A DNA stretch of 64,000 nucleotides from DASYKS01 sp031404815 (GCA_031404815.1 JANNIH010000043.1:1-64000), one strand, 5' to 3'. Positions 49,733 to 57,913 are shown, counted from the first letter of the stretch. Notes: generated by a model from the sequence alone, not told the origin. Translations and numbers: made by a program.

Positions 49733-51007
49733 GTGAGTCCTACCTTTCGCTTGCTGGTTGTCGAGGACGACGACGTGGATCGCCAGGCGGTGACGCGCGC
49801 CTTGAGGCGGAGCTCGATCAGCTATGAGCTTGGCGGGTCGGGCGCCGTAGGCGACGGCTTGCCGCGGATCGCCGGGGAGTCGAATGTGCTTGCGATGGCC
49901 GCTCAGGGGCCGCACCATCAAGCGCTGCGCTACCTCGTCGAGATGGCTGACAACGGCAGCGAGGCGCTGGCGGTGCTCGACAGGACGCCGATCGATCTGG
50001 TGATCACCGATCTCAGAATGCCGGTGATGGACGGCTTCGAGCTGCTGGCCGCGATGATGCACCGTTTTCCAGGCGTTCCGGTGATCGTTCTGACCTCCAT
50101 GGGCGATCCGATCACCCAGAGCCGAATCGCGAGCTCGGGAGCCTGCGCATTCCTCGACAAGCCGATCGATTCCCAGCAGCTGACCGAGCGCATCGAGCTC
50201 CACCTGGCGCGCTCCGCGGCAGGCAATGTGCGGGGCATCGCCCTGCCCAGTTTTCTCCAGCTCCTTTCGAGCGAGCGGAAGTCCTGTTGCCTTCGCCTCC
50301 GGTATAGCGATCGGGAGGGGCTGCTGTTTTTTGAGCATGGGCAGCTGGTGCATGCCGAAGCCGGTGAGGAGAAGGGTGAGGAGCTGATCTATTCCCTGCT
50401 CGCCGGCGACGAGACGCCGTGGATCGAGATCCAGGCCTTTCGCCGACCGGCCGAGATCACGATCAAGCGCCAGCTGACCCACCTGCTGCTCGAAGCCGCT
50501 CGGCTGGCCGATGAGGACGGCCGGTCCGAGGGCGAGATGGAAGAGGACCGGGCGTTTGAAGCCTTTGCCTCAATGGTCGCCCCGCCGTTGGATCATCCGG
50601 AGCGGCTCGACCCGCAAGCCGCGGAGCTGGTGCAAGTTGCCCTCAAGAGGGCCTCCCACATTCAGGGCCTCGGCTCGGCGGCGGTGGTGGCGGTAGAGAG
50701 CGGCCGGGTCTTGGGTCAGGTCGGCCGTACCGAGGCCGGGTTTGCCGAGAGAGCCGGCGCGGCGGCCGAGATGATGCGCCTGTTGGAATCGGTGCAGCAC
50801 CGGTTGAACCCGTCGGACGATTTCGACGAGCTGATGCTCTCTTCCCGTCCCCAGATCTTGCTCGCCCGCCGGCTACCGATCGAGCACTCCGCCTTCCTGA
50901 TCCTCTGCTTCGAAGGCGCGAATCCGAATCTCGGCCTGGCCCGCCTGGAGCTGCGCGAGATTCACCGCGAGCTTCGCGCCACGAATCGGGTGCAGCTCGC
51001 CGCCTGA
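49733..51007 (+). CDS. Receiver protein with DUF4388 (PATAN) and roadblock-like domains
   Basis: 424 residues from a GTG with AAAGGAG 5 bases upstream. The receiver (about 1-155) carries L-V-V-E-D-D-D-V-D, phospho-Asp in V-I-T-D-L-R-M-P-V-M-D-G and D-K-P. A DUF4388/PATAN-like domain follows (L-P-S-F-L-Q-L-L-S-S-E-R-K-S-C-C-L-R-L, G-L-L-F-F-E-H-G-Q-L-V-H-A). The C-terminal 130 residues resemble roadblock/LC7 proteins, which bind small GTPases of the MglA type. It could link this two-component pathway to polarity or motility (inference). Third gene of its operon. Confidence 0.8.
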   Translation: MSPTFRLLVVEDDDVDRQAVTRALRRSSISYELGGSGAVGDGLPRIAGESNVLAMAAQGPHHQALRYLVEMADNGSEALAVLDRTPIDLVITDLRMPVMDGFELLAAMMHRFPGVPVIVLTSMGDPITQSRIASSGACAFLDKPIDSQQLTERIELHLARSAAGNVRGIALPSFLQLLSSERKSCCLRLRYSDREGLLFFEHGQLVHAEAGEEKGEELIYSLLAGDETPWIEIQAFRRPAEITIKRQLTHLLLEAARLADEDGRSEGEMEEDRAFEAFASMVAPPLDHPERLDPQAAELVQVALKRASHIQGLGSAAVVAVESGRVLGQVGRTEAGFAERAGAAAEMMRLLESVQHRLNPSDDFDELMLSSRPQILLARRLPIEHSAFLILCFEGANPNLGLARLELREIHRELRATNRVQLAA

Positions 51008-51020
51008 GCGCCCTCAGGCG
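51001..51020 (+). terminator. Hairpin overlapping the stop of the receiver-PATAN gene
   Basis: CGCCTGAG-CGCC-CTCAGGCG is a perfect 8-bp stem containing the TGA stop. No T-run; probable operon end. Confidence 0.45.
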
Positions 51021-51127
51021 GGCGCGGCGCTTGTAGTCTGTGCGTCCGACGCGGCCGAGATTCAAACCGGAGACCGCAAGATGCCATCGTTTGGCGTCGC
51101 GCCTTTGCGTGACCCAGGAGCCCGCTG

Positions 51128-51409
51128 ATGAAAGTCGACAGCTTTCGATTCGTCTCGCCGCTGATCAAGCGGTACTACCAGTTGAGCCGGGTGAGCCAGG
51201 AACTGCCGATTCCGTTCACTCCGCTCAAGAAACCCCTGGCCGAGAGCCGGCTGGCGCTGGTGACCACGGGAGGGCTTTACCACCTCGGTCGCGACAAACC
51301 GTTCGATCAGGAGCGCGAGCTTCTGGCCTGGCAGCGAATTGGGGAGGGCAGAAATTCGCGCGAGAAGTTGCCGCTTCCTGCTCAGGGCCGAAGGCCCGGC
51401 TCATGTTAG
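51128..51409 (+). pseudogene. Truncated GrdB-like (glycine/sarcosine/betaine reductase B family) gene start
   Basis: The first 65 or so residues (M-K-V-D-S-F-R-F-V, F-T-P-L-K-K-P-L-A-E-S-R-L-A-L-V-T-T-G-G-L-Y, then F-D-Q-E-R-E) match the N-terminus of the GrdB-related family, and AGGAG precedes the ATG. From about base 51327 the similarity is lost and the frame runs into a REP-like palindrome. The full protein would be several hundred residues, so only a fragment remains; the selenocysteine region is not included. Confidence 0.65.
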
Positions 51410-51430
51410 CCCAGGGCAACGCCCTGGGTT
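51381..51430. repeat. REP-like double hairpin
   Basis: Two hairpins in tandem: GGGCC-GAA-GGCCC (51385-51397) and CCCAGGGC-AAC-GCCCTGGG (51410-51428). The second matches the hairpin at 26550-26570 in design and sequence. Confidence 0.65.
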
Positions 51431-51561
51431 TCCGGGTCCCCGAAACACCCCCCGAGCCATTGAAATCGCTCGCTACGTCGCGATGTCGATTCGAAGGCTG
51501 TGACTGAGAGCCGAGTGTCTCCTGTCGGCCGAAGGGAGTTGCGCACCGAAGCGGCCATGAG

Positions 51562-51870
51562 TCACCGCCCGGGGCGTTGGGCTCCGGCCGCCACGAGTAG
51601 GCCCCCGTCACCTTTCCCGGGAACGCCGAGTTCCAGCTCGGCATTCGAGGCACTCTCTGCTTCTGGCGGAGGATCGACTCCCCTGAAGAGGTGCTCCCGG
51701 ACGAATCGTTCGAGGTCGGTCGAGCTCGGGCGGTCCAGCCGGATAGGCAGCTGGATGATTTTGCCCAGATAGTCGCGGGCAATGTCCTCGCGGGAGCGCC
51801 CCTCGCTCACTAAGTCGTTGTACTGGTTGGCGATTGCAGCGAGCGCGATTCGGTGATCAATGCCGATCAT
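51562..51870 (-). pseudogene. Internal fragment of a KAP-family P-loop NTPase gene
   Basis: About 100 residues reading M-I-G-I-D-H-R-I-A-L-A-A-I, then Y-L-G-K-I-I-Q-L-P-I-R-L and D-L-E-R-F-V-R-E-H-L-F. This is the stretch after Walker B in KAP NTPases (D-x-R-I-L-A-x-A-I then Y-L-E-K-I-I-Q-L-P). The Walker A part and the rest are missing and there is no ribosome site, so this is a remnant. Confidence 0.55.
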
Positions 51871-51979
51871 CAGGAGCGCCGGAGGTCCCCTGTGAGCTGA
51901 GCCAAGAAGAGGACGATGCCGGCGGTGGCGCCGAGCCCGAAAAGCGAACGGAGAAGTTCGTTGCCTTCGCTAGTCAGAC

Positions 51980-52132
51980 GAGCCACCGGCCTCGATCGCA
52001 ATACGATCGTCCTGCTCACCTCGGATCATGGGGAGGAGCTGTTCGAGCACGGCGGCTTCGACCATGGCGACACGCTGTACGACGAGGTGCTGCGCGTGCC
52101 GTTGATCCTCTGGGGGCCGGGGCGCATCCCGG
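51980..52132 (+). pseudogene. Isolated fragment of a sulfatase-superfamily gene
   Basis: About 153 bases match 47040-47192 inside the TPR-sulfatase gene with 8 differences by my count. The fragment encodes L-L-T-S-D-H-G-E-E-L-F-E-H-G-G-F and onward. Seven of the eight differences are silent. Nothing of the gene remains on either side. Outside this fragment, 51871-52256 holds no recognisable gene. Confidence 0.85.
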
Positions 52133-52256
52133 GCGCTCGGGTATCTTTGAGCGAAACCACCCCGGCGCGATCGCGGGATTCCGTGCGCCCATCACGCTGT
52201 CCGGCCTGAAATCAAAGGAAGCCGCGTCGCCGTGAGGCGGGGGCCGCAGCACGCCG

Positions 52257-52700
52257 CTATTCAACGAGGAGGGGTTCGACTTCGAACCCCAACTCCCGCG
52301 CGTTGTCGCGGACGCGCCTGTCGAGCGAGAGCAGGCGGATCTCCGGGATTTCTCGGCGGGCGGCGAGCGCTCCGGCGAGGTGGAGGGCGTCGAGGGTGCG
52401 GATCGGCTCAAGTGGGAAAGGGCGGCGGAGACGGAGGTAGGTTTGGGCGTCGAGGCGCTGGAGCGACCAGCCGAGACCCACTTGTTCGAGCTCGGCTCGC
52501 GCCTGTTCGATCTGTTCGTCGTCGAGCTTGCCCATCGCCCGTGCGCGCAGCAGCGTGCGGTGGGTTTCGGCGAGGGTAAGCTCCGAGACCACGACGCTCT
52601 CTGCGTTCGCGAGCGCTGTGGCGACCGCGTCGCTTCCCGGCTCGCCGAGCAGGAAGTTCAAGATCGCGCTCGATTCGGCGTAGAGGGGGGGCGCGTTCAT
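52257..52700 (-). CDS. PIN-domain ribonuclease toxin (VapC-like)
   Basis: 147 residues. PIN acidic residues: Glu in place of the first Asp (L-Y-A-E-S-S-A-I-L), Glu in L-T-L-A-E-T-H-R, Asp in T-L-D-A-L-H-L-A and Asp in L-S-L-D-R-R-V. The first-site Asp-to-Glu change is found in other PIN proteins and should keep metal binding. Its ATG shares one base with the antitoxin stop (TGATG on the minus strand). VapC toxins cut tRNA or rRNA. Confidence 0.85.
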   Translation of the reverse strand: MNAPPLYAESSAILNFLLGEPGSDAVATALANAESVVVSELTLAETHRTLLRARAMGKLDDEQIEQARAELEQVGLGWSLQRLDAQTYLRLRRPFPLEPIRTLDALHLAGALAARREIPEIRLLSLDRRVRDNARELGFEVEPLLVE

Positions 52701-52996
52701 CACTCCTCCCGGCCGGCGTCCAGCAGTTCTGCCACTTGCGGATGGGGCCGTCCGAGCGGGCGGCGGGGGCGCGCGTAGAGCCCCGGGTGGTTGCGCACCT
52801 CTGAGAGGACCAGCCGCCCCTGGCGCGCCATCTCCAGCAGTCCGGGGTGTGCCTCGGTGGTGTTGGCTGCGGCCATTGGGCGGATCTCGGCGATCGGCCG
52901 CCCTCGATCGGTGACGATCACGGTCTCCCCCTCCTCGACTTCGCGAACCACGCGGCTCAGTTGCGCCTTCAACTCACGGATCCCAACATCTCTCAT
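52700..52996 (-). CDS. Phd/YefM-family antitoxin
   Basis: 98 residues from the ATG at 52996. The N-terminal fold M-R-D-V-G-I-R-E-L-K-A-Q-L-S-R-V-V-R-E-V-E-E-G-E-T-V-like stretch and V-T-D-R-G-R-P-I-A-E-I are typical of Phd/YefM DNA-binding antitoxins; the C-terminal half would wrap the toxin. An ATG ten codons upstream (53026, GGAG 9 bases before it) is an alternative. I prefer 52996 because a promoter and palindromic operator (53004-53033) place initiation at that codon. It is translated together with the PIN toxin. Confidence 0.85.
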   Translation of the reverse strand: MRDVGIRELKAQLSRVVREVEEGETVIVTDRGRPIAEIRPMAAANTTEAHPGLLEMARQGRLVLSEVRNHPGLYARPRRPLGRPHPQVAELLDAGREE

Positions 52997-53003
52997 GTCG
53001 AGC

Positions 53004-53033
53004 AATGTAGCTACATGTGGACTCATCTGTCAA
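53004..53033 (-). promoter_or_regulatory. Promoter-operator of the VapBC-like pair
   Basis: On the minus strand TTGACA (53033-53028) is followed after 18 bases by TACATT (53009-53004), about 7 bases before the ATG at 52996. The perfect palindrome ATGTAGCTACAT (53005-53016) covers the -10, a normal position for autorepression by an antitoxin. Confidence 0.6.
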
Positions 53034-53127
53034 GACTCCTTTCGGTCTCGATCGATCCGTGAGAACCTATGCCCTCTGATTTCGGGCCAGAGGTTCGCCC
53101 GGCCCCCCCTAGGAGGTTTGGATCCGC

Positions 53128-55821
53128 ATGAATGCCGAGATTGAGTCCTCGCCCCGGTCTGCCGACCTGGCGAACGATGCCGCGCCCGACGAGACCGAAG
53201 AGTGGTTGGAAGCCTTCGAGGACGTCGTTCGCATCGAGGGCGCCGAGCGCGCTCGATTCCTGCTCCAGCGACTGATCGACAAGGGACACGAGCACCGCGT
53301 GACCTTGCCGTTTTCCGCCAATACGCCGTACGTCAACACCATCCCGGTCGCCGAGCAGCCGATCTACCCGGGCGACCGCGACATCGAGCGCCGGATCAAA
53401 GGGCTGATCCGCTGGAACGCGATGGCGATGGTGGTGCGGGCGAACAAGCACTATCCCGGGCTCGGTGGGCACATCTCCACGTTCGCCTCGTCGGCGACGC
53501 TCTACCAGGTCGGTTTGAACCACTTCTTCCGCGGTCGGGGCGAGAGCGGCTTCGACGGCGACCTGGTCTACATCCAGGGGCATGGCTCGCCAGGGATCTA
53601 CGCCCAGGCGTTCCTCGAAGGGCGGATCTCGATCGAGCAGATGGAGGCGTTCCGCCGCGAGGTCTCGGTGCCGGGCGGCCTGTCGTCGTATCCGCACCCC
53701 TGGCTGATGCCCGACTTCTGGGAGTTTCCGACCGTCTCGATGGGGCTCGGGCCGCTCTCTGCGATCTACCAGGCGAAATTCAACCGGTACTTAACCGACC
53801 GCGGCATCCTCGACACCAGCGCGCGAAAGGTCTGGGCGTTCTTGGGTGACGGCGAGACCGACGAGCCGGAGTCCTTGGGCGCGATCACCCTCGCCTCGCG
53901 CGAGAAGCTCGACAATTTGATCTTCGTCGTCAACTGCAACCTCCAGCGCCTCGACGGCCCGGTGCGCGGCAACGGCAAGATCATCCAAGAGCTCGAAACC
54001 GCGTTCCGTGGCGCCGGCTGGAACGTGATCAAAGTGATCTGGGGCGACGACTGGGATCCGTTGATCGAGCGCGACAACTCGGGCCTCTTGATGCAGCGGA
54101 TGATCGAAGTGGTCGACGGCGAGTACCAAAAGTACACCGTCGAGTCGGGCGATTACATCCGCCAGCATTTCTTCGGCAAGTATCCGGCGCTGCTCGAGCT
54201 GGTGCGCGGCTATTCCGACGACCAGCTGAGGAAGCTCCGCCGCGGCGGGCACGATCCGGCGAAGGTCTATGCCGCCTACCGCGCTGCGGTCGAGCACAAG
54301 GGGGCGCCCACCGTCATCCTCGCTCAGACCATCAAGGGGTATGGCTTGGGCGAAGCGGGGGAGGGCCGCAACGTCACCCACCAGCAGAAGAAGCTGAACG
54401 AGGACGAGCTACGCCACTTCCGCGACCGGTTCGGCATCCCGATCCCCGATGATCGGCTGGCCGAGGCGCCGTTTTATCGCCCGGCGGCGAACAGCCCGGA
54501 GATGGAGTACCTGCGCGAGCGGCGCCGCGCGCTCGGCGGGCCTCTGCCGTCGAGGAAGACCCGGAGCGAGCCGATCGAGAGCCTGGGGACAAGCTTCTGG
54601 CAGGAGTTTTCCGATGGGGTCGACCGCGAGGTCTCGACCACCATGGCGTTCGTGCGCATGCTCACCCAGCTGATGAAGCACCCGGAATTCGGGAAGCGGA
54701 TCGTGCCGATCGTCCCGGACGAGGCGCGCACCTTCGGCATGGAGTCGATGTTCCGCCAGTTCGGCATCTACTCCCACGTCGGCCAACTCTACGAGCCGGT
54801 CGACAAGTCGATGCTCCTCTACTACCGGGAGGCGACCGACGGCCAGATCCTCGAAGAGGGGATTACCGAGGCGGGCTCGATGGCGTCGTTCACGGCGGCC
54901 GGGACCTCGTACGCCACCCACGGCGTCGACATGATCCCATTCTTCATCTTCTATTCGATGTTCGGCTTCCAGCGCATAGGCGACTCGATCTGGGCGGCCG
55001 GTGACCAGCGCACGCGCGGCTTCCTGCTCGGCGCGACCGCCGGTCGGACGACCTTGAACGGCGAAGGGCTCCAGCACGAGGATGGCCATAGCCACGTCCA
55101 TGCGAGCACGGTGCCGAACCTTCTCGCCTACGATCCGGCCTACGCCTACGAGATCGCGGTGATCGTGCGCGACGGCCTGCACCGGATGTACCGGAACCGC
55201 GAGGACGTCTTCTACTACATCACTCTGTGCAACGAAAACTACCCGATGCCGGCCAAGCCGGAAGGGTCGGACGGAGGCATCTTGAAGGGGCTGTACAAAG
55301 TGTCGAGCACGCCGCCCGACGGCCGGCCGCGGGTGCAGCTGTTCGGCTCGGGACCGATCCTGCGCGAGGCGCTGCGCGCGCGCGATCTGCTCGCCGAGCG
55401 GTTCGGGGTGGCGGCCGATGTCTGGAGCGCCACCAGCTACAAAGAGCTGCGCCGCGAGGCGCTCGAAGCGGAGCGGTGGAGCATGCTCCACCCCGACCAG
55501 CCGGCGCAGAAGCCGTACGTCGTCTCCGCGCTCGAAAACGAGCCCGGGCCGATCGTCGCGGTCTCGGACTACATGCGGATCGTGCCCGACCAGATCGCCC
55601 GTTGGCTCCCCGGCCGCTTCTTCGCGCTCGGCACCGACGGCTTCGGCCGGAGCGACACGCGCGAGGCGCTGCGCCGCTTCTTCGAGGTCGATGCCGAGTC
55701 GGTTGCGGTGGCGGCGTTGCATCAACTCGCGTTGCGCGGCGACGTGCCGGCCGATCTGCCGGGCAAGGCGATCGCCGAGCTCGGGGTCGATCCCGAGAAA
55801 CCGTTCGCCCTCGCGGTCTAG
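53128..55821 (+). CDS. aceE: Pyruvate dehydrogenase E1 component, homodimeric type
   Basis: 897 residues, full length for AceE. AGGAGG lies 11 bases before the ATG. Visible features: G-G-H-I-S-T-F-A-S-S near residue 112, the thiamine diphosphate motif G-D-G-E-T-D-E-P-E-S (about 242) with N-C-N-L-Q-R-L-D-G-P-V-R-G-N, H-Q-Q-K-K-L-N, and E-G-L-Q-H-E-D-G-H-S-H. It decarboxylates pyruvate and acetylates E2 lipoyl groups. No E2 (aceF) or E3 gene is adjacent, which is unusual; the next gene is a YceI homologue. A GntR or PdhR regulator is also absent here. Confidence 0.97.
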   Translation: MNAEIESSPRSADLANDAAPDETEEWLEAFEDVVRIEGAERARFLLQRLIDKGHEHRVTLPFSANTPYVNTIPVAEQPIYPGDRDIERRIKGLIRWNAMAMVVRANKHYPGLGGHISTFASSATLYQVGLNHFFRGRGESGFDGDLVYIQGHGSPGIYAQAFLEGRISIEQMEAFRREVSVPGGLSSYPHPWLMPDFWEFPTVSMGLGPLSAIYQAKFNRYLTDRGILDTSARKVWAFLGDGETDEPESLGAITLASREKLDNLIFVVNCNLQRLDGPVRGNGKIIQELETAFRGAGWNVIKVIWGDDWDPLIERDNSGLLMQRMIEVVDGEYQKYTVESGDYIRQHFFGKYPALLELVRGYSDDQLRKLRRGGHDPAKVYAAYRAAVEHKGAPTVILAQTIKGYGLGEAGEGRNVTHQQKKLNEDELRHFRDRFGIPIPDDRLAEAPFYRPAANSPEMEYLRERRRALGGPLPSRKTRSEPIESLGTSFWQEFSDGVDREVSTTMAFVRMLTQLMKHPEFGKRIVPIVPDEARTFGMESMFRQFGIYSHVGQLYEPVDKSMLLYYREATDGQILEEGITEAGSMASFTAAGTSYATHGVDMIPFFIFYSMFGFQRIGDSIWAAGDQRTRGFLLGATAGRTTLNGEGLQHEDGHSHVHASTVPNLLAYDPAYAYEIAVIVRDGLHRMYRNREDVFYYITLCNENYPMPAKPEGSDGGILKGLYKVSSTPPDGRPRVQLFGSGPILREALRARDLLAERFGVAADVWSATSYKELRREALEAERWSMLHPDQPAQKPYVVSALENEPGPIVAVSDYMRIVPDQIARWLPGRFFALGTDGFGRSDTREALRRFFEVDAESVAVAALHQLALRGDVPADLPGKAIAELGVDPEKPFALAV

Positions 55822-55831
55822 GGTGACGCCT

Positions 55832-56458
55832 ATGCGCTTCCCCCGTATCGTCGGCGCCGGTCTGGCCCTGCTGCTGGCCGGCGCCTTCGATGCGGTGGCG
55901 GTTCCGGGGGAAAGCCCCCCGGCGCCGCAGTCGGCGATCTACAGTGCCGATCTCGATCACAGCTCGGTCGCGTTCTCGATCCGGCATTTCGTCACCCCGG
56001 TGCCGGGGCGGTTTCGCGATTTTTCCGCCACGATTCGCTACGACCGGGACGAGCCGGCGGGCTCCAGTGTGGAGTTTCGGGTGAAAGCCGCTTCGATCGC
56101 GACCGACAACGACGACCGGGACACCCATCTCCGCTCGGCCGACTTCTTCGACGTCGCGCGCTTCCCTGAGCTCACCTTTACCAGCACGAGCGTGCGGGCG
56201 CTCGACTCCACTCGCTTCGAGGTGACGGGCGACCTGACGATTCATGGCGTGGTCCGCCGGGTGACGCTGCCGGCGACCCTGCTCGGCTTGGTCCCCACCC
56301 CGCGCGGCGAGAAGATCGGTTTCGAGACGGTGTTTTCGATCGACCGGCGGGATTTCGGTCTCACTTGGAACCGGGTGTTGGAAGGGGCGGGCGCCCTGCT
56401 CGGCGACGAGGTGAAGGTGACGATTTCGATCGAGGCCACGCGCCCGTCGGCGAGCTGA
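55832..56458 (+). CDS. YceI-family secreted lipid-binding protein
   Basis: 208 residues; signal peptide about residues 1-23 (L-A-L-L-L-A-G-A-F-D-A-V-A). The mature protein has the YceI pattern: D-H-S-S-V-A-F-S-I-R-H-F near the start, then D-T-H-L-R-S-A-D-F-F-D-V-A-R-F-P-E-L-T-F, G-D-L-T-I-H-G-V, and F-S-I-D-R-R-D-F-G-L-T-W near the end. YceI proteins form a lipocalin-like barrel that binds polyisoprenoids. It starts 10 bases after aceE, so it may be co-transcribed although no functional link is evident. Confidence 0.92.
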   Translation: MRFPRIVGAGLALLLAGAFDAVAVPGESPPAPQSAIYSADLDHSSVAFSIRHFVTPVPGRFRDFSATIRYDRDEPAGSSVEFRVKAASIATDNDDRDTHLRSADFFDVARFPELTFTSTSVRALDSTRFEVTGDLTIHGVVRRVTLPATLLGLVPTPRGEKIGFETVFSIDRRDFGLTWNRVLEGAGALLGDEVKVTISIEATRPSAS

Positions 56459-56533
56459 CCTGCCTCTTGCGACTCGCCGCGGGGACTCCGGATATTGTTC
56501 CCCGAGCCGGTAAGCTAGAATTGATCGGCAACC

Positions 56534-57097
56534 ATGGTCATTACCTCCGCTCGACCCGATCGGGATGTCTCCCCTCTCTTCGAAGAACTTTTTCTCAACC
56601 ATCGGCACTCGATCCGTGTCTTCTTCATTGTCCGACGTTGTACCGCCGAGGAGGCGGAAGACCTCGCGCAAGAGACCTTCACGCGTGCCTGGCGGGGAAT
56701 CCGCCAGCTCGACGATCTGGAGGCGAAGGAGGGATGGTTGTACCAAATCGCCAAGAACATCTATAAGAACCACCTGCGCCATCGGGACGCGGGCAAGCGG
56801 AAGGGGCGCGAGGTCGCGATCGACGACACTGACGCGCCGTCGATTGAGCTGCCCGACCCGGAGATCGATCCGCTCTCCGACCTGTTGGAAGGTGAGCGCG
56901 CCCAATGGCTACGCGCGGCGATCGATTCGCTGCCGAAGAAGATGAGCCGCGTCGTCATGCTCTATCTGGACGGCCAGAGCTACGGCGAGATTGCCACCCT
57001 GTTGCTGGTCTCGGAAGAGACCGTGCGCGCCCACCTGTTCCAGGCCCGCCGCCGTCTGCGCGAGATCCTGGTCGATCCGGCCGGTCCGGTCCATTGA
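56534..57097 (+). CDS. ECF RNA polymerase sigma factor
   Basis: 187 residues. Region 2 is at about 15-80 (F-L-N-H-R-H-S-I-R-V-F-F, E-D-L-A-Q-E-T-F-T-R-A-W, W-L-Y-Q-I-A-K-N) and region 4 at about 130-180 (L-P-K-K-M-S-R-V-V-M-L-Y-L-D-G-Q-S-Y-G-E-I-A, V-R-A-H-L-F-Q-A-R-R-R-L). It has no third domain. The stop is 20 bases before the anti-sigma-like gene. An imperfect dyad CGGGGA/TCCCCG (56480-56504) lies upstream and may be a regulatory site. It probably controls this cluster and perhaps others. Confidence 0.95.
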   Translation: MVITSARPDRDVSPLFEELFLNHRHSIRVFFIVRRCTAEEAEDLAQETFTRAWRGIRQLDDLEAKEGWLYQIAKNIYKNHLRHRDAGKRKGREVAIDDTDAPSIELPDPEIDPLSDLLEGERAQWLRAAIDSLPKKMSRVVMLYLDGQSYGEIATLLLVSEETVRAHLFQARRRLREILVDPAGPVH

Positions 57098-57117
57098 GCC
57101 CGCGAGGAGGCGAAACC

Positions 57118-57891
57118 ATGAAACTCGAACCTCGGCTCTCGGAAATGGCCCAGCGGTGGATCGACGAGGAAGAGGGTGCTCTCTTGGGGCACCCGGAATC
57201 GGCGATCTGGAGCCGCTACAACGCGGGGGAGTTGCCGGCGGCGGAGATCGAGCGGCTGCGCGATCATCTGGTCGCCTGTCGCGCCTGCCGCACCGTCCTG
57301 TTCGAATCGCCCAGGGCCGGCACCACGATCGTTCCCGAGCCGGCGCTCTCCCTTGCGGAAGCGGACGTGCTAGAGCGGCAGGCGTGGCACGAACTCCACC
57401 GGCGAATCGACCTCGTCGAGCTTCCCGCCGGGCTGCCCACGCCGATTCCGGCCGCCCGGAGCTGGATGACCTGGGCGCCTATGGCCGTGGCGGTCTTGGC
57501 GCTTTGCGGCATGGGCTGGTTCTGGCGCCAGGCGAATCGACCGGTGCTCGGCCTGGTGATCGCCGAGCTGGCGCCGGTGGGTGCAGAGCGCGGCGGTCCG
57601 GCAGGTGGCATCGCAGAGGGAGACGGGCGTCCCCTCGGGCTCCTCCTCTCCGCTCCTGGCGTGACGGCGGGGCAACGGGTGCGGATCGAAATCCTTAATG
57701 GCAACGGAGCGGTCGAGTGGGCGGGTGAGAGCCCGGCGCTCGCGGACGACGAGTTCGGCGTGCAGCTGCCGGCCCGCTTCCGCCGGATCGTCGGCTGCCG
57801 GGTGCGGCTGTCGGTCCCTGCCAAGGCCGACGTTGCGCCCGACTGGAGGGTGCTCGGCACCTACGTCGTCACGGCTCAGGCCGCGCCCTGA
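57118..57891 (+). CDS. Membrane zinc-finger anti-sigma-like protein
   Basis: 257 residues; GAGGAGG precedes the ATG. The ZAS motif H-x3-C-x2-C is present (His50, Cys54, Cys57 in R-D-H-L-V-A-C-R-A-C-R). One membrane helix at about 120-140 (M-A-V-A-V-L-A-L-C-G-M-G-W-F-W) divides it from a periplasmic beta-rich C-terminal half. This is the layout of anti-sigma factors that hold an ECF sigma at the membrane until cut. It lies between the sigma gene and a CHAT protease gene, so protease release of the sigma factor is a natural hypothesis, not shown here. Confidence 0.85.
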   Translation: MKLEPRLSEMAQRWIDEEEGALLGHPESAIWSRYNAGELPAAEIERLRDHLVACRACRTVLFESPRAGTTIVPEPALSLAEADVLERQAWHELHRRIDLVELPAGLPTPIPAARSWMTWAPMAVAVLALCGMGWFWRQANRPVLGLVIAELAPVGAERGGPAGGIAEGDGRPLGLLLSAPGVTAGQRVRIEILNGNGAVEWAGESPALADDEFGVQLPARFRRIVGCRVRLSVPAKADVAPDWRVLGTYVVTAQAAP

Positions 57892-57913
57892 TAGTCTCTG
57901 CTTCACTTTGAGG

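Noticed and set aside
51128..51409. Functional selenoprotein B gene with UGA decoding
   Set aside because: Only the N-terminal region is present; similarity ends well before the selenocysteine site and the frame enters a REP-like element.
55220..56905. 561-codon minus-strand frame across aceE, the YceI gene and the sigma factor
   Set aside because: It crosses three well-supported plus-strand genes and has shadow-type composition.
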